In this document: positions 10,600 to 23,050 of the stretch, piece after piece
Numbering within the stretch: the stretch's first letter is position 1
How the letters are laid out: each line of letters opens with the position of its first letter
Made by a program: the position numbers and the translations under genes
Source of the DNA: Salticus scenicus
Taxonomy: Eukaryota > Arthropoda > Arachnida > Araneae > Salticidae
Assembly (NCBI GenBank): GCA_963930645.1
Contig: OZ005648.1
Location: forward strand, 496,001-560,000
Direction of reading: 5' to 3'
DNA length: 64,000 nt
The notes under the pieces: generated by a model
Seen by the model: the letters and a program-made list of their open reading frames with translations, nothing else
Told to the model about the DNA's origin: nothing
The model's database searches: none

Positions 10600-11325
10600 A
10601 GGGCAGATGCTTCTCGTACGTGTTTTTACTTCCATTACCCTACTACCGTAGGTAATGGAAGTATTGTATTCGGTCTGAAAATTCGATATCGGGTTTTCAC
10701 CCGATTTACACGTTTTAAGGTCCCCTGAGTCCAAAAAACTGGTTTTTGGCACTTGGTCAGTGTGTATGTATGTATGTGTGTGTATGTATGTATGTATGTG
10801 GAGATTCTTCTGGCTAGCTCAGAAACTAATAAAGATAGAGCTACGAAACTTTAGAATTGAAATACGTCTGGTGTACAGATGAAATTTCCAAATTTTGGTG
10901 AAAATTGAAAAAGCGGAAGTGGGAAATCGGAAACCGGAAGTGGGACCGTAAGTCCGTATCTCAAAAACGGCTCTAACGATTTTCTTCAAACTTGCTATAT
11001 AAACACTCTATTAGATGTCCTTTCGAATGATATAGTTGGTTAGTTTAGGGAAATTGATAGGCGTCCTGTATAAATAGCTCAATTTTAGGCCTCGGAAAGG
11101 CGTTCCTTTAAAAACGGTTATACGGATTTTTTTTTTTTTTAACTCGCTATGTAAACTTTGTTTGATATGTCTTTACGCATGTATTAACTTTATCTTACTG
11201 AAAAATTTTTAGTTGTCTATTTCATTAGGTAAATTCTACATCTTCTGATCACATTATCTCCAAAAAGTGCATATATTACGTGTAATAGTGGGTAATGGAA
11301 GTTGTGTGGTTGTTTCACACAGATT
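10600..11325 (+). repeat. Dispersed repeat related to the Helitron A satellite
   Basis: The left part (10620-10750) shares TTACTTCCATTACC, ACTACCGTAGGTAATGGAAG and the ACCCGATTTACACGTTTT motif with the arrays at 62.9-64 kb, and in inverted form with those at 39.9-41.1 kb and 61.5-61.9 kb. The right part carries a different unit containing AAGTGGGACCGTAAGTCCG and ends at GGGTAATGGAAGTTGTGTGG. It has a (TATG)n tract near 10764-10800. No ORF is seen. It sits between stem-loops C and D. Confidence 0.6.
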
Positions 11326-11493
11326 TTTTTTTTTAACCGATGTTAGTTAAAGCGAAAAAAAAAAAAAATCAGAATTATTGACAAATAATTTTTTAACAGT
11401 TAAAAATTAGTACACAATTTCAAAAATGTTAAATGATTTAAATAAAAGAGTTCGTTTCTTCATCAGTCGTATGGTTATATTTGTGTGTTCCAG

Positions 11494-11537
11494 TGATGCA
11501 GAAGAAAAGAAAAAAGTTGTAAAAGTGAAAAGAAAAG
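11494..11537 (+). other. Candidate micro-exon D (44 nt)
   Basis: GTGTGTTCCAG precedes 44 nt ending at GTAGGT (11538-11543). The sequence is very A/G-rich. One frame reads DAEEKKKVVKVKRK without a stop; the other two stop. It is the duplicate of unit C and is followed after 7 nt by stem-loop D. Confidence 0.35.
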
Positions 11538-11544
11538 GTAGGTT

Positions 11545-11657
11545 TACCTGGGGAAAATGACTCGGTACATTCAAGCGTGCTGACGAATTTGATTAGAATT
11601 GGAATCACTTTCGTCATCTTGAATGTACCGGGTACAAACCAAATAGGCATCCAGGTA
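11545..11657 (+). ncRNA. Stem-loop D with compensatory stem changes
   Basis: TACCTGG (11545-11551) pairs with CCAGGTA (11651-11657). The inner stem is CGGTACATTCAAG paired perfectly with CTTGAATGTACCG, then TGACGAA with TTCGTCA beyond a bulge. These bases differ from those of stem-loops B and C, yet pairing is kept, while the 3' unpaired block AAATAGGCAT differs from theirs at one base. That pattern points to selection on RNA folding rather than on primary sequence. Confidence 0.6.
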
Positions 11658-11659
11658 TT

Positions 11660-14600
11660 TGATTATGTTTCATACTTAGTAATTCACTCAACTTGATTTT
11701 AAATTAGATTGATTTACATTAATTTTGTATGAAAAAAAAATATATATATATGTAGTGGTTGTAAATATCTTCAGTATAACGACAATTTTCGATTAGTGAT
11801 CTTAATTATAAAAAAAATTAAATTCATTTTTAATTTTCATATTAAATTTCACCATTTAACTTGTCCTTTATATTTAGTTATTTAAAGGGGAAATTTAGTT
11901 TTTTTCTGATATATTTGGTTTTAAAGTACAATCAAACTGCTCTAAGATCTTAAATTAACCGCTGTGTTACCCGGATTTCAGTTTTATGCGCTTTTATACA
12001 AACTTTTAAGATCTCCCACTACGCTCTTTGTCGATAGGTATTGGTGTTTATTCCACACTTTGTACTTTATTCATCTTGATTTCATTCGTCGCCAAATAAT
12101 GAAACGACAGTATATTCTTAAAAATAATTCGTAATTATTAGATAATATTTTTAATTATTAAAAGTTTTTCCAATCACACAATAAAATAATTTGTACCTAT
12201 AAACGATTTTAGAAAAAATCTTATTTGATTTTACACATATACATACGCAATTCTAAATACTGTTGGGAAAGATTCTTGTATTTTGAACATTCTTGTTATA
12301 TTAATATATAACAGGAAGGGGAGAGACTGCGTTGTGCTAGCGATGCTTAAGACTGCCGGGAAAGTTAATTTGAAGCTTATATCTTACTTGGTTTTAATTC
12401 TTTTGAAACTTATGAAAACTTATTGGTTGATTACTTGGATCCTTTCAGTTTCCAGTATACTTTAGTCCAATAATGATAATGATAATAAAAATCCACCATA
12501 AATATACTTTAGATGGTAGTGTATTAGGTTTCTTTTCGCCTCTTTTACCTACTTAAAAAAAATAGTAATAAAAAAATTCTCCCTAAAGAAAATAATCTCA
12601 AAAATTTTATTTTTAGAAAAAAAGAAAAAAAAAAAAAAACTTTTTTGTTATATTTTTCCGTTGTGTGTTTATTTGCTGCTAGTAAAAATAATCATTTTAG
12701 GATATGCTTCTTTTGTCATATTAGAAGGGAAATTTTTTTCCCATGTGAAAAATTGTAATATAAATCATTGGGATGACAATTTCGGATAGTCTTAATTGTT
12801 ATCTGTGTTGCTGTCTTATGTTAGTGGAAAATTGTATAATAGTGATTGTATAATTTTATCCACTAGGGAATTACAAAAACATTTAAAAAAAATTCTATAG
12901 AGTATTATATTCTAGTATATGCATACACACTTAATTCTGGGTTAACATATATAATTTTTTTAAGCCTACATAGCTTAGTGGGTATGTTTTACATGAATCA
13001 TCTATATCTTTTAACAAATAAGAAATTGTGTAAACCTGATTATTTATACAGATGTACGATTATCGGGAACTTCTTAGAACGTTATGTATTTTTATTCTAG
13101 GAAAGACTGCGATTTTCCCCTTATATCAGTTATTGGATTCAACGCTAATAATTGATATAGTCTCCGATATTAATAAGACGTGTAATTTTGTTGATTACAA
13201 ATTTATATCACTCATTGGACCCGGGTATGACTATTGTCATCATCTGCGATGCCAATAAGATGTACCTTTGTCCAGTGAAATTTTTTTTTATATTTTTGGA
13301 GTGTTATTGTGTGTGTCCCTCCCTCCTTCCTTTAATTGGTTAAAAAATTAAAAGAATAATAACAACAACAATAAGCATTAAGCCGTAAGTCCCTGTCCCT
13401 GAGTCTTAGTTTGGGAAAAGTGATCGCAGCGACCAACAATCCGAAAAACTTCATAGAATAACTTCTAAAATAAAAGTAATCTTTCAGATGTCTTCTGCAT
13501 TGTTCTTATGTACCACTACCACTGCCAATAAACATTAGATAAGAAAAATCCACATCATCTTGAATGTTCTCTCTAGATTTCTAAATGCTGGGCTCTTGTT
13601 TATGCTCCTTTTGTGTAACTGATGATCCTTTATGCAAATAAAATGTTCTGTCCTGTGGTGTTTGTCTCTATTAAAGCGCATACATGAATGTACTGTACAA
13701 GATGATTGAATGTTGAACCTATGCGTCCAATACACTACTGCAATAACTGTTTTGTAAAAATAGATGTTATTTGAGATTCTAATAAAATCGAAGAAGGAGT
13801 TTTAGGAAATAACTATGTAACAGGAAATTGTTCTTTATGATGAAAAATAAAATGATTTTTTTCAAAACTTGAGTTGTTTATTTATTTCTTTTAGAGGCGT
13901 TTTTCACTTCCATTGTACGTGAAATGTAAACCGTTAAATCAATGGGAGATTTTCAAAATATTGAAATTAAATTTATTTAAATGTTTGTGATGTTTATTTT
14001 ATGTAAAAATACTTTTGCAGTTTATATCATTTTTCAAAGTATTTAAAAAATACCAATGTTTATATCTATTTTCCTAAACAAATATTTGATTTCTTATAAT
14101 TCGAACATACGTGTAAAACTTGGCTTTAAAAATTAATTTTTATGGGCAATGTGTGCAGGATTTTTGTTCGAGTTTTACCGATGTCTTCAAAGTTTAATTT
14201 TAATTTTTTTCTGAAGTTCTCTCATATGTACCTTGTATGAAATGTAAACTTAATGTTATCTTTCAATACTGACATAATTTTCATTTTTAGACATGCATAT
14301 TTCTTTCAAAACCAGTTCATGTATGTCAATTTGCAGAAGAATGTATCTTCAAGTATTTCTAAAATATGTATGTACAAGCGTTTGTATTCACAAAACTAAA
14401 GTAAATTTCAGTAAGTGTAGAAAGTAAGTATATTTTTACAAACGAATTATTAAAAGTTTCCTTTGGAACGGAGTGAAGTCATAAATGACACATTCTTTTG
14501 TAGGATAATGTTTCAATGGAATGTTTTTGTTTAAAGGGTTTCTTCATATAATTTTTTGTAATGTTTGAAAATTTCCATTCCAGGCTGCAACAAGGAAGAA

Positions 14601-14809
14601 ATTAAGTGATTTTAAAAGTACAGAAATTAAATTTCACGAAGAAAGCAGTAATTTCACTCGGTAATTTGTTTTTATTATTTTATCCTCTGTCCAATAGTTC
14701 ATCATTAGAATTCCATTTTATTTTATTTATTTGTATTGATTTATTTATAAATCAACCTATATAAATTACTCAGTTTATCTATCTATCTACGTATCTATTC
14801 AGGAAATGT
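11660..14809. other. AT-rich spacer, no gene seen
   Basis: No convincing exon or TE terminus was found. Frames at 12283-12465 and 13052-13258 have acceptor-like AG upstream but no recognisable domain and no good donor. Poly-A lies near 12621-12640. Confidence 0.45.
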
Positions 14810-15640
14810 AGTCTTTATCATAATTTCCGGAATTTGCAACTAAATAATAATCAAAGTTGGACAGCGAATTTATCTTACAAATACCTTGGATGTGATCTTT
14901 AGTGGAGTTATCCCACCATTTTGTTTCGAAGCGGCAGCCACTTGAAAATTTCAAATCCACATTGTAGTAATCGTATTCAAAGTCCAAGTTGCTTAAATTT
15001 TCATGTATACACAGATTATAAATAGAATCTCATGAAGTATAGTATTAGATTTGGCATTTTCCAGATGCCACTTAAAAATTTGCCACGAAAAGAATTTTTA
15101 AAGTACTGAATTAATTTCCACCAAAGTTGGTAGAGGACTTGACTATATAACAGATATCTAGGATGAGTTTGCACGGAAATTTCCTCCGCCAATTTGTTTC
15201 CAAGTCGCAGCCACTTCAAAATTTATCCTCACGATATTTTTGAAATACTGAGTTAATTCGAAACAAAGTTGGGCTGTAGACTTATCTTACAAATATCTTT
15301 AATGAGTTCATCAGTCAACATTATCCGCCAATTTTTTTGCAAGTGGTGGCTACTAGAAAATCTGTCATTACTTTAACTTTCAATATGCTGAATTAATTTT
15401 GATAAAAGTTGTACAGTAGACTTATCTGTGGAAACACACTTGGTATGATCGATAGATAATTTGATAAGTCATCTTGCTACCAAGCGCCAGTCACTTGAAT
15501 TTCACATATAAAAGTATTTATGAATTGATTTGCTTAAAACTCCATATATACTTAGCCCGCATAAAAATCTCCGCAAAGTTCACCAATAAACGTCATCCGC
15601 CATCTTGTTGCCAAATAAAGGCCACTTGTTGAGAAAAAGG
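14810..15640. repeat. Diverged tandem repeat, ~145-bp unit, 5-6 copies
   Basis: Each unit carries AAAGTTGG-like text (14852, 15123, 15266, 15409, 15577), then CTTATCTTACAAAT and a CCGCCAATTTGTTTCCAAG-like block. Units differ by perhaps a quarter of positions, so the array is old. No reading frame survives across units. Confidence 0.7.
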
Positions 15641-16261
15641 GAATAAACATAATCTTCTAACTGAGCAGGAAGCAGGGCTGTGCGAAACAAAATTGGCGCC
15701 CGGTATATATCAGATTTTTTAAAATGAATACTTCATTAACGTCCGACTTAATTTTTCTCCGATCGAATAATACAAAGATTGCTATATAATTATATTTAAA
15801 AAAGTGACTGTGTCGAATTCTGTCATAGAGCGACAACTCTATCTATACAAAACCAACACACCTACTTTACATTTCATTGAAGGAGTTGGATTAAAACAGT
15901 AGTTCTCGGCTGGTGTACTATAAGTGGATTTTAGTTGCACTTTTAAATTTTACCAAGCCGTCAAATTTTTACGGGTATCAACTAGTATATTACTGAAAAT
16001 ACAAAATTTTTAAAGAATCTCATTTTAATTGTAGCATTCGTTAGTTTATAAATATTTTTATCTTTATGTTTTGATGAGCATGAATTCTTTTATACGAGAC
16101 AGATGGTTAATAGTTATATTTCGATACACTTAGACAAAGAGACATGAATTAAAAAACAAATTTATCTCCAAAACTAAGTTAAAAAAAAAAAAAAAAAAAA
16201 AAAAAAACAGAAAAAAGGAAAGGAAAAAAAAAAAGAAAAAAAAATGTTGAAAAGTGTTTTT
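15641..16261. other. No gene seen
   Basis: AT-rich sequence ending in a long A-rich tract at 16180-16245 with a few G and C interruptions. Confidence 0.5.
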
Positions 16262-16960
16262 GACTTCGGTTGTCTGTCCGTCCGCGCGTTATTTCCCGTA
16301 AATATTCATGGAATTCTTTAAAACTTATATATATTATTCAAGTTAACTATGGTATGATTCCGATTGAAACGGAAGTAAATACCACCATTGGTTTGTGTAC
16401 CAGGGACACGCGAAAGAACTGCAAATCGTTGCGCTCTATGACAGCTATTTCTATGAACCATATTTTGATATTTTTATACTGAACAAATCATAATGAAATC
16501 GACATTTATTATTCATACGCACAAAAAAGATATATTTTGTATAGAATATAATACAATTTGAATTATTATTTACAGGGCCACACAAAAATATTCAGATACA
16601 TTAAAGGCTATAATTGGAAAAAGATGGAATAGCATTTTTGTTTTTATTAAGCCTTTTTAACACTTTCTAACAATGTTTAAAAGTGATTGTGATTTGAATT
16701 AGTCTATTTGTCTGTCTTTCTATCCGTCAGTCTATTTGTTCCTCTGTCCTCCTCTATCGTTTGTACATAGTTCCAAAATATCTTCAAAATGATGTATCTT
16801 AATTGTCCCGTTCAAGTTCACTATGGAATGCTATCTAGCTACTTAAAATGGTATGAATATACAACTGCTTTATGTACAAAGACATCCAAAAGAATACCAA
16901 TGTATTGCGCTTTTTTTTTTTTTTTTTTTTAGAATTGCTGGAATTGCATTTCCGTTTGTG
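16262..16960. repeat. Two diverged copies of a CTGTC-rich dispersed repeat
   Basis: Copy 1 (16262-16480) and copy 2 (about 16700-16910) share a TGTCTGTCnnTC start, a stretch with GAAAGAACTGCAAATCGTTGCG in diverged form, and AGTTnACTATGGnATG. They resemble the CTGTC-rich part of the repeat at 19980-20120. Function and class are not clear. Confidence 0.4.
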
Positions 16961-16984
16961 TCAATTGCGCACTTTCTAACAATG

Positions 16985-17345
16985 TTTAAGAGTGATTATA
17001 GATTTTGTCCCCATTTTGGGGATTTTTGAGGCTTGTGGGGACAATTTTGGGGACAAATCTGGGGAGTTCTTCAACTTTCTGTCAATGTTGGCAACGTAGT
17101 GATTTATCCCTACGACTAGAGACTTTCAATAGCTTTATTGTTACTTGGGGATTTTTTTCAAAAATTGCCTTCATTTGGGCAAAAATCTGAGCTTAAATCA
17201 TAGAAAAATCTGCTTGATATATTTTTTTTTTTTTTTCTCTTTTTAGTAGAAATCAAGTTGGGGATTTTTTCGCCCCCCCCCCTCCCTGATTTGGGGAAAT
17301 TTGAAGACCTGTTTGGGGAAATAATTTTCGACCATCTAGCATCAC
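16985..17345 (+). repeat. GGGGA-rich repeat, possible G-quadruplex
   Basis: Four GGGG tracts occur within about 50 bp at 17015-17066, separated by loops of roughly 7 to 15 bases, and more TTGGGGA tracts occur at 17145, 17261, 17294 and 17315. The block is GC-richer than its surroundings and has no intact coding frame. Confidence 0.5.
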
Positions 17346-17639
17346 TGACTAAACTATTTGTCTGTCTTTCTAATAATAAGAAGAATAATAAGTTTCCACG
17401 TCAAAACATTTTAATGTAGTGTTATGTGATACAACAAATTACCACACATCGTGATACCATCCGACTAACAAATCTGCATTGGGTAGTATTATCGAAGAAC
17501 AAAAGAAAAATGCAGTGAAATAGTCTTTATTAATTATATATATTGTATGTATAGTAAAGGTGAATTATTAAACAATTTTATTACGCCAAGGTTACTATCT
17601 TATACTATTAAGTGAGCAATATTTGTATATATATTTCAC

Positions 17640-18881
17640 TGTTCTCGAAAACGGTAGCTCGGACAGTCACGAGATTTAACACAAAGGTGCCCCCCGAAGG
17701 ATCATTGTGCACATCGAAGTCAGAATTTCGAATTTCTGTTTAGTTTTCTTTTAATTAATAAAAATGTGAAAATAATAAGCTAATAATAGCAAAAAATTAG
17801 CCATTTAAATTTAATCCATAATTTAATTGTTGCCAAAAAAAAAAAAAAAAAAATACGAGTTTATTTTTTTTTTTCCAACAGGAAAATAAATACATTTATC
17901 TAAACATGAACAATACTACACACTACTGATCGCAGAGCTTTCAAATTTGGCATATAGGTACCTGGGACCCTGCAGGTGTGTACCTCATCGAGATTTTTTC
18001 AAATTTCGAATTTGAATTTTTTAAATTAATGTTTTTTCGATTTTAAACATTGGCTTTTATGTTTCATTTTTCATGAATTTATTCTTCGATTGTAATCGTC
18101 TGCGTATCTTAGCAACGGCTATATTATGCAATTTATTTTTTATTTAATACATTTATTTGAGGGCGAATCTTTTTTCTCTTTTTAATTTATTATATTTATT
18201 GAAAATAAAATGGTAATGCAGTAGAAAAAATTAAATATATTAAATTTAAAATTTAAAAACGTATTTATAACAGTTATGTTTATGTATAATTTTTGTAGTA
18301 TAACAACAATTATTTTTCATTTGTTAATTTAATTTCTTTAGAAGTTTATTTTTTTTTTTTTTTAATTTATAGTATTTGTCAGGAAATAATGGTAGTATAT
18401 AATAGAAAGGATTAAACTGATTGGAATTTATTTGTTTTTTATGTATTTAATTCCTTCTAAAAGAAAATCTACTTTTTATTTTATTTCATTACATTGGTCG
18501 GAATGAAATTGTAATACAGTGCAAATAGCATGAGCAATAAAGTACTTGGTTCAAAAACTAAAATATTTAATAGACGCCGAGATACAGTTATCTTTAAAAT
18601 CGTAGTTCTTAAATAATGGCAGACCCACCTATCGTCAATAAATACCCATATTGAAATACATAGGAAAGAGATTTCTGCAGGCAGTGGGAACTTTTCCCGA
18701 TACAGTGCGGGCAGAGAAAGAGCTGCCGTAGTCAGCGAGTACCCGATGCGAGGTCTAGAGCGATTCTAATGTAATTATTTTAGTTTTTATTTATAATGTG
18801 ATGTCAAAAATAAATAATGATCCAATTCTTTTGGAGATTCATTTAAATATAGTGGCCAGCGAAGCGGGCGTAGCCTGCTAG
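17640..18881 (+). mobile_element. Helitron-like element, 3' end with CTAG
   Basis: The 3' end reads CCAGCGAAGCGGGCGTAGCC then TGCTAG|T, a hairpin followed by CTAG with T flanking. The block at 17650-17850 (GAAGTCAGAATTTCGAATTT, then AATAATTGTTGCC-like text and poly-A) recurs at 22770-22915, which supports a repeat family. The left boundary is approximate; no Rep/helicase is encoded. Confidence 0.5.
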
Positions 18882-19848
18882 TATAGCTTTAATTGAGGGT
18901 TGCGCATTCTCAGAAATCCCTAAACTCTGATAACAAAGGGAGTTCAGTGTCATACTTCATTTCATTACGTCAGTGTCTATGTTTACTTTGCAAAATGTAT
19001 CGTATAAGAGGAAGGATATACTAAAAAAAATTGGTTTCGTTTGATAAAAATTGCACAACCCGACACAGATGAATTTGCAGTGATAGTTGCTGTTAGGGGG
19101 TGATTCAGTTTTCTATTTTAAATCTTTTGCCAAAATAACAACAAATATTTTTACAAGAAAGAAAATAAAAAGCAAAAATCATGTTTTATAAACTTACTAT
19201 AACTTATAGTGTGTTTCACAATAACTGATTTTGTGTCTTTATATTTAATCGAATAATGGATTAATTAATTAATCAATGCTCTACATCAAAATAGTATAGA
19301 ATGAATAAAGCCGATGAAAAATACACGAAGTAAGTGGAATTATTTTTATACTAATAATATAATGCATGGGTTAATTTATTAGTGTGTGCATATTTGATGA
19401 CGTCAGTAGAGGCCTTCCTGTTGAGATGCAAAAAAAGTTTGGTTCTGTATGTTACGTACTCGGTGTGAGTATGTTTGTCTGTATTGTGATAGCATGCACA
19501 AAAATCGTCTGACTGATTTGATACTTTATACAAACATTTATGTGTACTAGGTATCAGTGGTATAGTTTTTGGTACACTGAAATTTGTACAGGGTTAGACA
19601 AAAGCAATTTTTTAGAAAATCGAAAAAATGACAAAAAAAAAAAAAAAAAAAAGTCTAAGAATTTGAACACCCACTTTAGAAGAAAATTTTGTGGACACAA
19701 CATAACAAATTATTGAATTATCAAATTTTTCTATCGCCCTGTACACTTCATTTTATTTTTTGAGTATCTTGATAGTAAAGCCATTAGCTTGTGTAGTTTA
19801 CAGGGGAAAATAGCACAAATGCATTAAAGTATATTTCATTTGTATTTT
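18882..19848. other. No gene seen
   Basis: AT-rich sequence with poly-A near 19634-19651. No coding or TE terminal signal was recognised. Confidence 0.5.
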
Positions 19849-20125
19849 CTTCTATATGTATATAAGAAGAAAGAAAGTACTGGATTCGTGAAAATTTTTG
19901 ATTTCTGGTTTTTGATGAATTGACTCGTTTCGGGATTCTTGAACACGAATTGATCATTTTTAGAATTTTCTAAAAATGTCTGTCTGTCAATCAGTCAGTC
20001 AATTTGTCTGTGTGGAGGTATAAAAAAAGTTTTGTGGACTATCACGAATCAAAGACGGAAATTCAACTAAACTTGATAATATTTAGTTGGACCTTGATTG
20101 AAATCGATGCTAATTACATTTGAAT
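19849..20125 (+). mobile_element. Helitron family B, 5'-end fragment
   Basis: TTTCTTCTATATGTATATAA followed by GAAAGTACTGGATTCGTGAA matches, inverted, the 5' ends of the elements at 58958-60145 and 46586-47096. A CTGT/CAGT-rich stretch follows as in those copies. No 3' CTAG end was found, so it is probably truncated. Confidence 0.45.
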
Positions 20126-20427
20126 GTAAATCGTTAAACTGGTGACGCTGTCATACCATTATTTTTACAATTTATAATATGATAGTTTAGGACAAAATTT
20201 CATATAAATGTACATAATCAGAATTATTTTTATCTTTTCAATGTGAAATTAAACATGAATATTTATGTTAGTAATAGTTAACCAGGATGAAAATTGTATA
20301 TATGTAGGGTCATCTTTCCCCAATGGGTAGGAAGTGCCGTGTGCAAATTTTCAATATGGTTATCTTTCAAAAAGACTCATCTATATTTTATAAAAACGAA
20401 TTATTGAAGTATAACTCTGAGATACTT

Positions 20428-20469
<42 letters not shown>

Positions 20470-22300
20470 ACAAAATAATAATAATAATCTTCTGATACTG
20501 TACAAAATTTGCTTTTTTTTTTTTTTTTTTTTTAGAGAGAGAGAGAGATAATTTTAATAAATAAATTATGCTGCATAAGAAAGTTTTGTGGTGGACAAAA
20601 TATGCTAGCTTATTTTAAAATTATCATCTCTGTCCATAACAATAATCGATTCCATTTACCGTTATCTCGATTTTTTTTTACATACACGAGTCACAATTCT
20701 GATAAATTGTTGTGGTAGGAGCTGAATTTTCGAAAGCAAATTATATCAACTTGGAAACAGTCAGTGAAACACATATATAAGAAAAAAACCATAATAATTT
20801 TTCAAAGGGTCAGTATTTTAATGATTTATATCTTTCATGTAATTACTTGTATAGCTGCACTTTCATAATAATATTGTTAGAATTATTCTCATTTTGGCAT
20901 TGTTCGTATTGTGTAGTAAGCTGTTTAGATTTTGTATAATAACGAATTTCATTGCTGAAAATTTTTAGACTCATTTGAGAAATATTAGTTTAAGACAAAT
21001 GTAATAGCTATAAATTCGCCGCATATTGATTGAATAAAACTAATTTGTGTGATTTATGTTATTTAGTTATAGTGCTATTTTATTACACTACTAATAAAAA
21101 TTTTCTGCGAATTTTTCAGTTCATGAGTTACATACACTGTACTGTAATGTTTATTTCTAATCATGAAATATAATTGAAATGGGAAACTATTATGCATGGT
21201 ACTTGAAGATATTTAAACTTTTTCATTTTTTCATTTTCTACAAGTTTGTACATGAGTTATTCATCATAAATAAATAGAAAACCAACAGATATGTCAATAT
21301 AACTCTTTGAAATACTCATTTAGTAAAATAAAATAAATAAATAAAGATAGCTTTATTAAAACATGGATACACTCCTTCAAAAAAAGTATTATTTCTAATA
21401 TAATAATATTTTATTTCAAATATTTTATTGTAGATAAAAAATCTACTGACAACTTGATAGAGTTTACATGTTATTAGAATTTAAAGTTGAGCTAGCCTTA
21501 TCTTAAAAACGCAAAAATAAAATATAATTATTTTATGGTTTTTCGTTTTAATTTTTAGAAGGCGGAGAAAATTTCTCTGGAGTAATCAACTTCATATGTT
21601 TGTATTTAAATAATTATAAATAAATTTTTAAAAATATTTTCCTTATAAAACAAGTTTTTTCATTTTGTTAATGGGAGAAATTTTTCTTCAGGTGAAAGAC
21701 GTTTAATATGCATTAAAAATTTTAAATTAACAACCATAGATAAATGATAATAATTTAACTATACGCTTTTATTTAATTTCGTATGTTATTTATCGAGCTA
21801 CTTTGCATACATATATAGCTCCGATTACAGAATATGCTCAGGCAGACCTGAGCAAAATGTGTTCAAAATGTGTTCTCGAATTTCAATCCACTTCCTATCA
21901 TCCATATATTCATGTTATCCATATCCGCTGAATTGATTTTGAAATGGTAGAATGTTTTAAACTTTTTTTTAAATTTATCTTTATATATATTTCAGTATTT
22001 TAAATATATTTGGTTCATATTCCCCACATCGTGTACAAATTTATTTTACTCACAAAGTCACAAAAATCTCTAAAAATGCGCTATAAAAAAGTAACCACTG
22101 AATGAGATTCACGATTTAGCCAAATATTTCAATAAACCCTGTGCGTACTAAAAATATTACTTCCTGTATCACCAATATAACCAAAAGAAACATTTAAATA
22201 CAGACGAGATGCAGTTGTATTGAGTCAACAAAACTTCCTACTAAAAAATATTGTTGCCGTATAGTAATAGTAATGGAAATGCCCAGAAGAAGAATTATTT
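20126..22300. other. AT-rich spacer, no gene seen
   Basis: Holds a long (AT)n tract at 20431-20466, (AAT)n near 20475-20487, poly-T with (GA)n at 20512-20548, and no supported gene. Confidence 0.55.
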
Positions 22301-22520
22301 CAAAATTACACCCTGCGATAAAAAGATAGGTACAAAGGGTTTTTTCTTTGATTTTTCATAAAATAACATTATCTAAATTGTGCTTATCATTTATTATTAT
22401 CATAAAATAATAGCACTATTTCCGGACTCATTATTGTTTTAAGACTCATTTAGAAAAGTTTTAAGACTAAAATTTTTCTAATTTAAGATTACACTCCGCG
22501 GCAAAAAGATAGGAACAAAG
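22301..22520 (+). repeat. Short direct repeat, about 185 bp apart
   Basis: TTACACCCTGCGATAAAAAG (22310) and TTACACTCCGCGGCAAAAAG (22490) are followed by ATAGGnACAAAG in both. This may be a pair of TE ends, but no inverted partner was found. Confidence 0.4.
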
Positions 22521-22739
22521 AATTCAAGTGCAAAAAAGATGCACTGAAGACGGTACGCTATAGATTACCGAAATAGCTGTATGCATTTCCAATATTTTTC
22601 TTTGGCGTTTCTGACGTAGTGTTTATTCGGGTTTTAATATTCCAACGCCAAGTCTCCTGTTATTATCCCTATATATATCTTGTACAAATATTGCTATCGA
22701 TTTTTAACTAACTTCCCGACTAGCTAGAAATTTGAAACT

Positions 22740-23050
22740 TTCAGGATTGCTCAGAACACGGTGACAACACAATACTTCGAAGTCAGATTTTCGAATTTTT
22801 TATTAGTTTTCTTATAATTAATTAAAATATGAAAATAATAACATCCTAATAGCGTTAAAAGAACCACTAAAATATTAGCTATAATTTAATTGTTGCCAAA
22901 AAAAAAAAAAAAAAATTATGAGTTTATTTTCTTTTGACATAAAAATAAATACATTTAATTAAATGTGAACATTAAAAAATGATAAAAAGTTAAATTATGC
23001 ATCTCACAAAAATGGACGTCATTATCACTTTAAAAATTTTATGCACATTG
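22740..23050 (+). repeat. Dispersed repeat with inverted partner at 25.33-25.45 kb
   Basis: The first part repeats the Helitron-like unit at 17650-17850. The second part (22925-23050, AAATACATTTAATTAAATGT to ACGTCATTATCACTTT) occurs inverted at 25325-25450. The two arms are 2.3 kb apart and could form a long hairpin. Confidence 0.55.

Noticed and set aside
12283..13258. Two plus-strand ORFs preceded by AG as further exons of the 7.8-11.6 kb array
   Set aside because: They lack the following GT donor and stem-loop that define the array, and have no recognisable protein motif.
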